Below, piece by piece: positions 36,375-44,805 of a stretch of 64,000 nucleotides of DNA. Location of the stretch: positions 2,170,001 through 2,234,000 of the forward strand of contig OZ244903.1 of NCBI GenBank assembly GCA_965221625.1, given 5' to 3'. The stretch is from Bin127 sp965221625. Lineage in GTDB: Bacteria; Chloroflexota; Dehalococcoidia; Lucifugimonadales; Lucifugimonadaceae. The position numbers and the translations under genes were made by a program. The notes under the pieces are model-generated. The model was not told the DNA's origin, ran no database searches, and saw only the letters and a program-made list of their open reading frames with translations. Within the stretch, counting starts at the first letter, position 1, and the number at the start of each line of letters is the position of its first letter.

Positions 36375-36497
36375 GCACCGCCTAACTTGCCGATCGCGAT
36401 TGCGCCAAGTTCGAATGTCGTTACATTATGCGATTATCTTAACTTCATTCGGACTCAATCCTGTTTCCCGCAGCGACACCAGCCACTATTGGATCTG

Positions 36498-37418
36498 TCA
36501 ATCCGACACAGTCTCAGATTCGATGAATTCGGACATCGCGGTCAGGATGTCGTCCAACTCTTCCCTGCCCAAATCGTCGATCGCAGGAGTCGGTGGTCGC
36601 ACCGCCGCAGATTCGAGCAACCCTCGCTTCGCCAATATGTGCTTGCGAATCGAGAGCCCTAATCCGGCGGTGTTCTCATATCTGATTAACGGTAACCACC
36701 CGTAAAAGGTTTTGCGCGCACCTTCAATATCACCCTTTTCGAACTGCCGATGAATCTTTACCAGTGCCTCCGTATACGCAAACCCGGTCATCGTACCGAT
36801 CGCCCCTCTGCGCAGCTCCTCGAATAGGAACGCTCCGCCTAATCCGCCGAAAATACCGATCTTGCCGTCGGACGCTTTAGAAACCGCAGATACCTTGGGT
36901 GGCGTTGGCGGATCTTCGAGTTTCAGATACGTAGCATGCTCCAGATTTTCGTTGAGCGACGCGATGAAGGTTGGCGACATATGGACGTTCGTCTGCTCCG
37001 GTAGATCTTGGACCACGATCGGAATCTCAGAAGAGTCATCAATGGAGCTGTAGTACGCGAACACGGCAGAATCGTTCGGCTTCGCCATTGCCGGAGGAGA
37101 TGCCATCGCCGCGGTGGCACCTAATTCTTGCGCTTCTCGAACGCGCTGGGCCGCTTGCCGGCCACTCTGTCCGCTGATGCCGACCGTTACGGTCAGACGG
37201 TCACCACATGCGCGGACGACTTCGTCGATGATGGGTGCTCGCTCGCTGTCCAACAATCGGTGCGCCTCACCCATGACTCCCAACGTGACAACACCTTTGC
37301 AACCGGCATTGGCTGCACAATCCACCAAGCGCAGAATCGCGCCGGTGTCCACCGAACCGTCATCGCCGAACGGTGTCGGCATCATGAAGTGTATTCCGGC
37401 GAAATCGACGGTAACCAT
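36498..37418 (-). CDS. DapA-superfamily aldolase/lyase
   Basis: TIM-barrel class I aldolase of the dihydrodipicolinate synthase/N-acetylneuraminate lyase superfamily, 306 residues. The Schiff-base Lys is in TYLKLEDPPTPP. The region holding the DapA Tyr-x-x-Pro-Gly-Arg is replaced by VQDLPEQTNV, so the DapA Tyr and Arg are missing. This separates it from the true dapA at 7.2 kb. It probably acts on another 2-keto acid aldol; the substrate cannot be named. The ATG has GGGGGA upstream. It follows the AIR-synthase-like gene by 113 bp on the same strand. Confidence 0.85.
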   Translation of the reverse strand: MVTVDFAGIHFMMPTPFGDDGSVDTGAILRLVDCAANAGCKGVVTLGVMGEAHRLLDSERAPIIDEVVRACGDRLTVTVGISGQSGRQAAQRVREAQELGATAAMASPPAMAKPNDSAVFAYYSSIDDSSEIPIVVQDLPEQTNVHMSPTFIASLNENLEHATYLKLEDPPTPPKVSAVSKASDGKIGIFGGLGGAFLFEELRRGAIGTMTGFAYTEALVKIHRQFEKGDIEGARKTFYGWLPLIRYENTAGLGLSIRKHILAKRGLLESAAVRPPTPAIDDLGREELDDILTAMSEFIESETVSD

Positions 37419-37531
37419 CTAGCATCCCCCACTGTCAGTCAACATCGCGTTTCGAGTGGCATTGAGTCTAACGACTGCGCTCATAGGAATCGGACGTTTA
37501 GGGGAGAACTTGACGCAAACTGCAGTTCGTT

Positions 37532-38572
37532 TTATCCCAACTCGTCAAAGAACCGTGCAAGCTCGTCGCGAGCGAACTGCCGTATCGGCTTCCGTCCCGT
37601 TGCCGATTTTTTAACCCAAACGGTCGGGCCGCGAGCAGCGTCAGAAATCGCTTCCGCGGTACCAATGACCTCGGCTTCGACGCCAGCATCCGCCAAGCAA
37701 TGCAGAGCGTGCCGCTCACTCTCTGGCCGAACTGCCGCCAGCATCGCACCAGACGATATCAATCCCCACGCATCGATATCGAGTGCGGAGGTGATTGTTT
37801 CGCATTCGGGAAAAACCTTCACTGCCTGCTCGTCAATCGTGATGTCTACCTGAGATGCGTACGCCATCTCCTGCAGGGCGGTCGCCAACCCGCCTTCCGT
37901 AGGATCATGCATCGCCGTTACGCCACCGCTAAGCAAGACCGCACGCGCGTCCTTCAACACGGAAATCCCGGGATCCGTCAACATCCTGGCACCAGCGTCC
38001 ACCACGGATTCGGCGACCCCGGCATTTAACAAAATGCTGCGACAGTCGTTGGCCAAGATCGCAGTCCCTTCGATTGCCACGCCTTTCGTTAACAGCAGTT
38101 TGTCGCCAGAGGTTGCTCCCGACGAGGACACGCTGCCACTCGCCGGTGCTTCGCCAAGCATGAAGCCACATATCACCGGTTGAGTAACGGCGGTCGTAAC
38201 TTCGGTGTGACCGCCAGCCAGCTGCACTCCTAACTCCGTCGCAGCTTCACCGAGTTGCGTAAAGATCTGGCTCACATCAGACTCGGTGGATCCGGGCGGC
38301 AGCAACAACGTGGCCAGGAACCACTTCGGCACGCCGCCCGCTACCGCGATATCGTTGGCATTCACATTTAACACATACCAACCGATGTTGTCTGTAGCGA
38401 ACGTGATCGGATCGGTCTTCGCGAGCAAAGTCGTCTCGCCGAACAGTATGTGTGCTGCATCCTCGCCGAGTTTCGGACCTACCAGCAGCCTACGATCGAT
38501 GTCTACCTTAGGCAGTGCCCTCAAGAGTGATTGCAGGACCTCGCTTGGCAGTTTACCTGTCTCGAGCTTCAA
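37532..38572 (-). CDS. AIR synthase/HypE-related protein
   Basis: A 346-residue ATP-binding protein of the PurM/HypE/ThiL/SelD fold. Visible features are the N-terminal GPKLGEDAAHI with the metal-binding Asp, ATDNIGWYVLNVNANDIAVAGGVPKWFL (the dimer/ATP strand), AGGHTEVTTAV, and MHDPTEGGLATALQEMA. This is closer to HypE and stand-alone AIR-synthase-related proteins than to PurM. No hydrogenase or other hyp gene is nearby, so hydrogenase maturation is not supported by context. The TTG start has a GGCGGTGG stretch upstream. It lies between the PT-rich protein and the DapA-like lyase on one strand. Confidence 0.85.
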   Translation of the reverse strand: MKLETGKLPSEVLQSLLRALPKVDIDRRLLVGPKLGEDAAHILFGETTLLAKTDPITFATDNIGWYVLNVNANDIAVAGGVPKWFLATLLLPPGSTESDVSQIFTQLGEAATELGVQLAGGHTEVTTAVTQPVICGFMLGEAPASGSVSSSGATSGDKLLLTKGVAIEGTAILANDCRSILLNAGVAESVVDAGARMLTDPGISVLKDARAVLLSGGVTAMHDPTEGGLATALQEMAYASQVDITIDEQAVKVFPECETITSALDIDAWGLISSGAMLAAVRPESERHALHCLADAGVEAEVIGTAEAISDAARGPTVWVKKSATGRKPIRQFARDELARFFDELG

Positions 38573-38637
38573 ACCACCGCCTCAGTTCATCGATTCACGC
38601 GGTCGCAGAGTTGTTAATCGTCTGACGCAACCTTGAC

Positions 38638-39912
38638 CTATTCGTCCGGCAGCGTCGGGAACCCTGGCAATGGCTGAGCCGCGAGTGCCGGCGATATGAA
38701 ATCCAAGACGGCTTGAGGGATTGAACCCTGCATACCTCCCCAAATCTCCTGCTTTCCACCGATCCGGTACCAGTCCATTACGCACACCATTCGTACAGTC
38801 TCGACGCCTTCAGCGAGATGGAAGTCGAGCCTAAGTGCAGTTGCGCAAACGTCGGGATTGTTGATCGAAATCTCCGTGTCCAAAGCGTCTAGCAGTCGTC
38901 GAATCTGCTCGCCATCCTGAATGTCTGCCACCACCTGCGCTTCACTGCCGGGCGCACCTCGTGCGAGTATCACTCTCCGTGCTTCATGCAATCGCAGATC
39001 ATGCACGAGGTTCACAGTCGGCTGAGTTTGCGACGCCACGTCGGTGCAGTTACGAACTAACTCGTCGCCAGTTGACTCGACGATCGCCAGATGGAATGTG
39101 TAACGGTCGCCGTGGTGGTCGAGCACGTACACCCATCCGTCGATTTCCATCGCCGGGTTGTTGCCCTCAATCGGGCCGCATCCCAGCGACAAGTCGTGCC
39201 AAGTCGCTTCTTCAATCAGATGGACCACGACTTCATCCTGTTTGATGCCGAGGTCGATCAGCTCGCCGCGCGCGAAAACCTCTAATCGCGTCGGGATTGC
39301 CGGTTCCGGTGTTGGTGTCGGTGTTGGGGTTGCTGAAGGCTCAGGAATCGGCGTGCTCGTCGGCTCTGGGGATGGCTTACTCGTTGGCTCAGGCATCGGC
39401 GTGGCTGTCGACACGACCGCAGGCGTAGGTGATGGCGTTGAGGTTGGTATAGTTTCCGCCGGCATTTCCGTCGCTGTCGCTGTCGGAGGCGGTTCCGCCG
39501 TCGGTACCGAAGTTGGATCAGTTTCCTCGGTCGGCGACGGCTGGTCCAACACAACCGGCGCGAAGGTCGGTGTCGAAGTTGGCGTGAACGAAGGCACAGA
39601 GGCGGTCGGAGTGAAGGTCGGAACTTCGTTAGAAGATTCTGAAGATACGACTGAAGGTGTCGGCGAAGGCACCGCTATCGGCGTCGTAGTGGGGCTAACG
39701 TTCGTTGAAGGATCCGATCGGTTTGCCAACACTGCAGCCAGGGCGACGCCGGCAACAATGAGTGCGAATATCAACGCCCCGCCGACCACGCGACGGATTC
39801 TCGAGCCGTACCCGGAAGATCTGAGTGCCGTGCGTTCTCGTGGATTTGATCCGCTGGTCACGGGTAGACAACCAATTCTGATGCCGTTGGCAAGTGCAGC
39901 GCGATTACCCAA
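38638..39912 (-). CDS. Membrane-anchored protein with Pro/Thr-rich spacer
   Basis: A 424-residue protein of unknown function. It has a basic N-terminus (about 1-42), one hydrophobic segment at about 43-64 that would anchor it, and a spacer of about 150 residues almost entirely Pro, Thr, Ser, Glu, Val (many TPTP, PEPT and SPTP units). The C-terminal domain of about 205 residues contains four or five Cys. Spacers of this type are common in Chloroflexota surface proteins. The C-terminal domain, likely outside the cell, matches no family I recognise. The TTG start is uncertain; a GTG 17 codons on is possible. It is upstream of the AIR-synthase-like gene. Confidence 0.7.
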   Translation of the reverse strand: MGNRAALANGIRIGCLPVTSGSNPRERTALRSSGYGSRIRRVVGGALIFALIVAGVALAAVLANRSDPSTNVSPTTTPIAVPSPTPSVVSSESSNEVPTFTPTASVPSFTPTSTPTFAPVVLDQPSPTEETDPTSVPTAEPPPTATATEMPAETIPTSTPSPTPAVVSTATPMPEPTSKPSPEPTSTPIPEPSATPTPTPTPEPAIPTRLEVFARGELIDLGIKQDEVVVHLIEEATWHDLSLGCGPIEGNNPAMEIDGWVYVLDHHGDRYTFHLAIVESTGDELVRNCTDVASQTQPTVNLVHDLRLHEARRVILARGAPGSEAQVVADIQDGEQIRRLLDALDTEISINNPDVCATALRLDFHLAEGVETVRMVCVMDWYRIGGKQEIWGGMQGSIPQAVLDFISPALAAQPLPGFPTLPDE

Positions 39913-39995
39913 CCGCTCGGTCGTACTCGAAAACCATCAGACTCAGACTCTCTGGTTCGCAAATCGACACACCTCGAACAATTTCCGGGGAGAGG

Positions 39996-40024
39996 TTGAA
40001 ATTCCTTACTCAATTAGTAATAAT
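39996..40024 (+). promoter_or_regulatory. Promoter and candidate operator of the iron-uptake operon
   Basis: TTGAAA (39996-40001) and AATAAT (40019-40024) are 17 bp apart, in a local AT-rich patch. Between them TTACT (40006-40010) and AGTAA (40016-40020) form an inverted repeat with a 5-bp centre overlapping the -10. An iron-dependent repressor would be expected to bind at such a position, but the repeat does not clearly match Fur or DtxR consensus. Confidence 0.5.
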
Positions 40025-40099
40025 TTATGTGTGGCGTCTGGGCGGGGCGTCAGCACTCAAAGTCGACCCAATTCATCATTTCGAGGATAACAACCGTTG

Positions 40100-41191
40100 A
40101 TGACCCTGCCCAAGACCATCCTTGACCAATCCTCAAGGCAACGCATCACCCATCTCGCACGCTCAATATTGCCTGCAGTTATGCTGCTCGCATTCGCTTT
40201 CGCATGCGGCAGCGAACCAACTGATGGCGGCGATGCCCTTGCGAACCCTACTCGTGAGGAACCGAACACGATCACCGTATACTCCGGACGCAGCTCTTCT
40301 CTGGTCGGTCCGATTCTCGAAGAGTTCGAGCTCCTCACAGGCATCCCGGTCGAAGTGCGCTACGCAAGCACCGGCGAGATGGCGGCGACGTTGCTTGAAG
40401 AAGGCGACAGATCGCCGGCGGACGTCTTCTTCGCACAAGATCCGGGCGGATTAGGTGCCGTGAAGTCAATGTTGACGAAACTGCCCGAGGATTTATACCA
40501 ACGTTCGGTCGCCTGGGGAAGCGACCCGGATGGCCAGTGGGTTGGCATCTCCGGGCGTGCACGCGTCATTGTCTACAACACCGAAAATCTCTCGGAAGAC
40601 GGTTTGCCAGATTCGATCTGGGACTTCACCGATCCGAAATGGAACGGACGCATCGGATTCCCGCCGACCAACGCTTCATTCCACGTAATGGTCTCCGCAA
40701 TGCGACAGGATTGGGGCGAGGAGAAGACTCGTGAGTGGTTAGAAGGCATCATGGCGAATAGACCGGTCCTGTACGCCAAGAACACACCGACCGTCGCGGC
40801 GACAGCGGCGGGAGAAATCGACGTCGGCTTCGTGAATCACTACTACTTGCATCGTTTCCTTGCAGAGGAGGGAGAGGCATTCGCCGCACGCAACTTCTAC
40901 ACACCAGCTAACGACGCCGGATCACTGGTGATGGCTGCAGGTGCCGGAATTCTCCAATCGTCGGATGCCAAACCAGAGGCAGAACGGTTGTTGAAGTTCT
41001 TGCTGGGCATCACCGCACAACAGTACTTTGCAACCCAAACTCACGAATACCCGTTCAACGCGACGGTTCGTCAATCTGAGCACTTGCCTGACCTGAGCCT
41101 AATCGGCGAGCGATTTCAAATCGATCTGGGTGTGCTATCAGATCTCGAAGGCACCCAAAAACTACTTCAGGAGGTTGGAGCTCTTCCGTGA
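40100..41191 (+). CDS. fbpA: Iron(III) ABC transporter substrate-binding lipoprotein
   Basis: Extracellular binding protein for ferric iron, about 363 residues. A signal peptide ends in a lipobox (LLAFAFACGSE), so the Cys is lipidated and the protein tethered to the membrane. The family start ITVYSGRSSSLVGPILEEFE, the RYASTGEM loop and the paired Tyr in VNHYYLHR, which coordinate Fe3+ in FbpA, are present. ATG 40100 or the TTG just before it starts the gene. It is the first gene of an importer operon; its end overlaps the permease start by 4 bp. Confidence 0.93.
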   Translation: MTLPKTILDQSSRQRITHLARSILPAVMLLAFAFACGSEPTDGGDALANPTREEPNTITVYSGRSSSLVGPILEEFELLTGIPVEVRYASTGEMAATLLEEGDRSPADVFFAQDPGGLGAVKSMLTKLPEDLYQRSVAWGSDPDGQWVGISGRARVIVYNTENLSEDGLPDSIWDFTDPKWNGRIGFPPTNASFHVMVSAMRQDWGEEKTREWLEGIMANRPVLYAKNTPTVAATAAGEIDVGFVNHYYLHRFLAEEGEAFAARNFYTPANDAGSLVMAAGAGILQSSDAKPEAERLLKFLLGITAQQYFATQTHEYPFNATVRQSEHLPDLSLIGERFQIDLGVLSDLEGTQKLLQEVGALP

Positions 41192-42825
41192 CAACCCGCT
41201 CTACATCGGAAGATGCAACACCTAGGTTGGTGCCCCGTCGGTTAGTCAGACAACGCATTGGCGGGGCATCAGTCGTTTTGATCATCGCAGCATCAATCGC
41301 CATCATCGCAGCGATGTTGCCGGTGCTCTATCTCTTCGTACGCGGCATCGGACAAGGCGATGCCACGATCGAGTTCCTTGCGCGCCCAAACTCCATGTTT
41401 ACGCTCTGGCGCACAATAAATCTCATTTTCATCGTTACCTTGACGTCACTCGTCGTAGCTGTTCCCGCCGCATGGCTCACAATGAACTCCGACTTGCCGT
41501 TCAAACGGTTTATTGCGGTAGCACTCGCACTCCCTCTCGTAGTCCCGAGCTTCGTGATGGCGACAACGCTAATCGAGGCGTTTGGACCCAAAGGCGCGCT
41601 ACAGCGCATCCTCCAACCAGTCGGCGTCGATCAACTGCCTTCGATCTACGGCCTGCCCGGCTCGACGCTCGTATTGGTTCTGATGACCTACCCGTACGTC
41701 TACCTGACCGTTAGAGCCGCCATCGCCGGGTTGAATCCTGAGTTGATAGACGCCTGTCGAAGCATGGGATACACCACAGCGCAGGCATTCCGAAGAGTCA
41801 CTCTCCCGCTACTCATTCCCGCAATCGGTTCAGGATCGATACTCGCGGCCCTCTACACATTGAGCGATTACGGCGGTGTCGCATTGATGCGGCACAACAC
41901 GCTGACGGTGTCGATTATGACGAACTACCAAACATCCATCGATCGCAGTTCAGGTGCCGCTCTTTCAATGATGTTGGTCGTCTTTGCCGCCGGCCTGCTC
42001 CTTGGCGAGTCGCTCATCAAGCGTCGACGTCGATTCGATGACGCCTCTGCCAACGCCGCACGATCACAGCGAATCATTAGTCTAGGTCGCTACAAAGCGT
42101 TCGCATTGCTCTTCACGTTGCTGCCCGTCGTCGTGGGCGTGATCGTGCCGTGCCTCACCATGCTCAGGTGGTTGACACGCGGCATTGAGAGCGGTCAAGG
42201 ATTCACGTCTGTTGCAATGCCACTCTGGAACTCGATGCAGGCATCCGCATTAGCTGCCGTCACCACAGTGATCGTGGCACTACCGATAGCCTTTGTTACA
42301 GTCCGTTATCGCAACGCAATTAGCGAATTCTTCAGCCAAGCGACTTACATCGGGTTCGGATTGCCGGGCGTCGTCGTCGCGCTCTCGATAGTATTCTTCG
42401 CCGTCAACTTTGCCCTCTTCGCGTATCAAACGCTCGCACTCCTGATATTCGCATATGCCGTGTCGTTCCTTCCCGCGGCATTGGGTTCGCTGCGCGCTGG
42501 GTTGATGCAGTTGAACGTGCGATTAGAAGAAGCGGCGCAGTCCCTAGGCAAAACGCAATTTCAAACCGTCACTCAAGTTACGCTCCCGATGTTGATGCCC
42601 AGCATCTTCGCCAGTGCTGCCATGGTGTTTCTCTTAACCATGAAAGAGCTCCCAGCAACTCTGATCCTAGGGCCTACCGGCTTCGACACGCTTGCGACCT
42701 CAATCTGGGCAGCTTCATCAGAAGCATTCTTCACCGAGACCGCAGTCGCATCGCTCATACTGGTGGTGGCAGCTGGGGTGCCGACGGCTTGGCTCGTCCT
42801 CCGCGAACATCGCAATGCGCAGTGA
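41188..42825 (+). CDS. fbpB: Iron(III) ABC transporter permease (two-domain)
   Basis: Membrane channel of the ferric importer, 545 residues, with two tandem permease domains, each of about six membrane segments. The EAA-like cytoplasmic loops that contact the ATPase are seen twice: ELIDACRSMGYTTAQAFRRV near 190-209 and RLEEAAQSLGKTQFQTV near 446-462. The GTG start overlaps the fbpA stop (GTGA) and has GGAG 7 bp upstream. It is followed by the ATPase gene after 38 bp. Confidence 0.93.
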   Translation: MTTRSTSEDATPRLVPRRLVRQRIGGASVVLIIAASIAIIAAMLPVLYLFVRGIGQGDATIEFLARPNSMFTLWRTINLIFIVTLTSLVVAVPAAWLTMNSDLPFKRFIAVALALPLVVPSFVMATTLIEAFGPKGALQRILQPVGVDQLPSIYGLPGSTLVLVLMTYPYVYLTVRAAIAGLNPELIDACRSMGYTTAQAFRRVTLPLLIPAIGSGSILAALYTLSDYGGVALMRHNTLTVSIMTNYQTSIDRSSGAALSMMLVVFAAGLLLGESLIKRRRRFDDASANAARSQRIISLGRYKAFALLFTLLPVVVGVIVPCLTMLRWLTRGIESGQGFTSVAMPLWNSMQASALAAVTTVIVALPIAFVTVRYRNAISEFFSQATYIGFGLPGVVVALSIVFFAVNFALFAYQTLALLIFAYAVSFLPAALGSLRAGLMQLNVRLEEAAQSLGKTQFQTVTQVTLPMLMPSIFASAAMVFLLTMKELPATLILGPTGFDTLATSIWAASSEAFFTETAVASLILVVAAGVPTAWLVLREHRNAQ

Positions 42826-42863
42826 TTCCGCGTACGTGAGTTCAGGTTTAGCATTATCGATAG

Positions 42864-44063
42864 ATGAAGATGTTCACCCGACAAGAAAGCGTGGCTCAAC
42901 ACGCCCCCGCATCGGTTAACGGCCACCAAAACGGATCCGGTGCCATCGAGCTCGAGAAGGTGCGAGTCGGTTTCGATCACGAGCATGCGCCGATTCTCGA
43001 CAACTTCAATCTACGGGTCGAAGATGGCGAAATCGTCAGCCTTCTCGGACCAAGTGGCGTAGGCAAATCGACAGCACTTAGAGTAATTGCCGGTTTCGAG
43101 AGGGTGATTGAGGGAAAAGTAACTCTCGGCGGCGAGTTGGTCGGATCACCTACAGTGCACCTCCCTCCCCACAAGCGCGCCCTCGGGCTCGTGTTCCAGT
43201 CATACGCGTTGTTCCCGCATCTTTCCGTCGCTCAAAACGTCGAGTTCGGTTTGGATGGCATGGACGACCGACAGAAGCGGTTCCGCGTCGCCGAAATCCT
43301 CGACATGTGCGGCATCGCGCAACACGCCGAGCGAGGCGTCCACGATCTATCGGGTGGCGAACAACAACGCGTCGCCATTGCTCGCGCCATAGCACCTGAT
43401 TCCGTAGCGGTCCTACTGGACGAGCCATTCAGCAATCTCGACCCGACTCGCGTTGTGCAACTCCGCCGGCAGGTTCGTGAAATCATTCGCGAAGCCGGCA
43501 AGACCGCAATTCTGGTTACCCACGATCGCGAGACTGCGTTCTTGACTTCGGACCGCATCGCCGTCATGCGCGACGGCAACGTAAGTCAGATTGGCACTGC
43601 GGAGGAACTCTACACCAAACCCAACTCTCCAGTCGTCGCGCAGACCGTCGGTCGCTGCACATTCATCCCGGGAACCTATAACAACGGCATGGTCATTACC
43701 GAAGCGGGAGAGTTTCCCGCAATCTCGCCACCGGGTCAGAAACTCAACAACGGCGACCGCGTCTCGGCATTGATGCGGGCATCGGAACTGAGTCTACGCG
43801 TGCACGACTCCGATGGCAGCGATGACGATGTATGGTCTATACAGTCGTTCACACCTTGCAGCGACGTCTGCAAATGCGTCGCCCGAATAGTGTCGCGCGA
43901 GTTTCACGGCGAGTTCACCGATTTCAACGTGCAACTGCCGTCCGGGGACACGTTCCGCGTGCGAAATCGGTCCCACTCGGTCTCGTTGCCAGACGGGGCT
44001 CCCGTAACCGTGACTCCCGTACACGGCGTCAAGGTCATCGTCTTCGCAAACCCCGGCGATTAG
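42864..44063 (+). CDS. fbpC: Iron(III) ABC transporter ATP-binding protein
   Basis: ATPase that powers the ferric importer, 399 residues. Walker A is LLGPSGVGKST, Q-loop FQSYALF, signature LSGGEQQRVAIARA, Walker B VAVLLDEPFSNLD, and H-loop VTHDRETA. The C-terminal about 150 residues look like the regulatory TOBE-type domain of the FbpC/PotA group, here containing a small Cys cluster (SFTPCSDVCKCVAR). It is last in the operon and converges with the LolD-type gene 22 bp away. Confidence 0.93.
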   Translation: MKMFTRQESVAQHAPASVNGHQNGSGAIELEKVRVGFDHEHAPILDNFNLRVEDGEIVSLLGPSGVGKSTALRVIAGFERVIEGKVTLGGELVGSPTVHLPPHKRALGLVFQSYALFPHLSVAQNVEFGLDGMDDRQKRFRVAEILDMCGIAQHAERGVHDLSGGEQQRVAIARAIAPDSVAVLLDEPFSNLDPTRVVQLRRQVREIIREAGKTAILVTHDRETAFLTSDRIAVMRDGNVSQIGTAEELYTKPNSPVVAQTVGRCTFIPGTYNNGMVITEAGEFPAISPPGQKLNNGDRVSALMRASELSLRVHDSDGSDDDVWSIQSFTPCSDVCKCVARIVSREFHGEFTDFNVQLPSGDTFRVRNRSHSVSLPDGAPVTVTPVHGVKVIVFANPGD

Positions 44064-44085
44064 TGCGACGAACCGCCGCGACAAC

Positions 44086-44805
44086 CTACCTCGATCGGTC
44101 TTCGGTGAGCTCAATCTGGCCATCTTGCATCGTATAGATGCGATCTGCCATGTCTAGCAGAGTGTGATCGTGCGTGGTGGCGACAACCGACATGCCTTGA
44201 TCGGTAACCATCTCCCGGAACAGCCCGAAAATGGATTGCGCATTATTGGAATCGAGCTCGCCAGTCGGTTCATCTGCAAGGACTATGTCAGGTCGCATCC
44301 CGATAGCTCTTGCGATTGAAACACGTTGTTGCTCACCACCTGACAACTCGTAAGGGCGATGCCTTGCTCGTCGCGTCAAACCCACCATCTCAAGCGCATC
44401 ATTAGTTCGATCCGAGCGTTCGCGCGCCGACAAACCGGCGATCCGCATGGGCAACTCCACATTCTCGTACGCCGACAACAACGGCAACAGAGCAAATGAC
44501 TGGAACACGACGCCGATGCGGTTTCTTCTCAATTCGATGAAATCCCGCTCGCTGTAGTTTGCCATGTCTTCGCCTTCAAACAGCACCTGACCAGTCGAAG
44601 GATGATCTAATCCGGCCAACAGATTCAGCAAAGTAGTTTTCCCGGAACCCGAGCGGCCGACCAGCGTGATGAACTGTCCGGGCGAAACATCGAAGCTCAG
44701 CTTCTTGACGGCAGTGATTAACTCTCCTGAGAGTTGGAACGTACGCGAGACTTCGATCGCCTGTATCGTTGGTCGACCGTTGTCTCTTTCATTCGCCTGA
44801 TTCAA
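44086..44805 (-). CDS. LolD/MacB-type ABC ATPase, second of the operon
   Basis: A 239-residue ATPase of the type that works with FtsX-like permeases. Motifs are Walker A VGRSGSGKTT, Q-loop FQSFALLP, signature LSGGEQQRVSIARA, Walker B IVLADEPTGELD and H-loop TTHDH. The TTG start overlaps the preceding ATPase by 17 bp and has GGGAG 8 bp upstream. As the last gene in a four-gene minus-strand operon with two giant permeases and another ATPase, it probably forms an asymmetric transporter pair with it. Confidence 0.92.
   Translation of the reverse strand: MNQANERDNGRPTIQAIEVSRTFQLSGELITAVKKLSFDVSPGQFITLVGRSGSGKTTLLNLLAGLDHPSTGQVLFEGEDMANYSERDFIELRRNRIGVVFQSFALLPLLSAYENVELPMRIAGLSARERSDRTNDALEMVGLTRRARHRPYELSGGEQQRVSIARAIGMRPDIVLADEPTGELDSNNAQSIFGLFREMVTDQGMSVVATTHDHTLLDMADRIYTMQDGQIELTEDRSR

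Noticed and set aside
36498..37418. Second dapA
   Set aside because: The catalytic Tyr and Arg positions of DapA are replaced, and a complete dapA is present at 7.2-8.1 kb.
37532..38572. AIR-synthase-like gene considered as purM or hydrogenase maturation hypE
   Set aside because: The middle and C-terminal segments fit HypE-like proteins rather than PurM, and no hydrogenase or hyp gene is nearby, so a specific symbol is not justified.
39820..39920. Possible tRNA-like sequence on the minus strand (GGATCAAATCC and TTGCCAA resembling a T-arm and a Gly anticodon loop)
   Set aside because: The T-stem has two mismatched pairs of five, T54 is A, the anticodon stem pairs at only three of five positions, and no acceptor stem closes. 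It lies inside the coding start of the PT-rich protein.
39158..40090. A 310-codon open frame antisense to the PT-rich gene, rich in Gly and Val
   Set aside because: It is the mirror of Pro/Thr-rich codons on the other strand; low complexity without family match or ribosome site.
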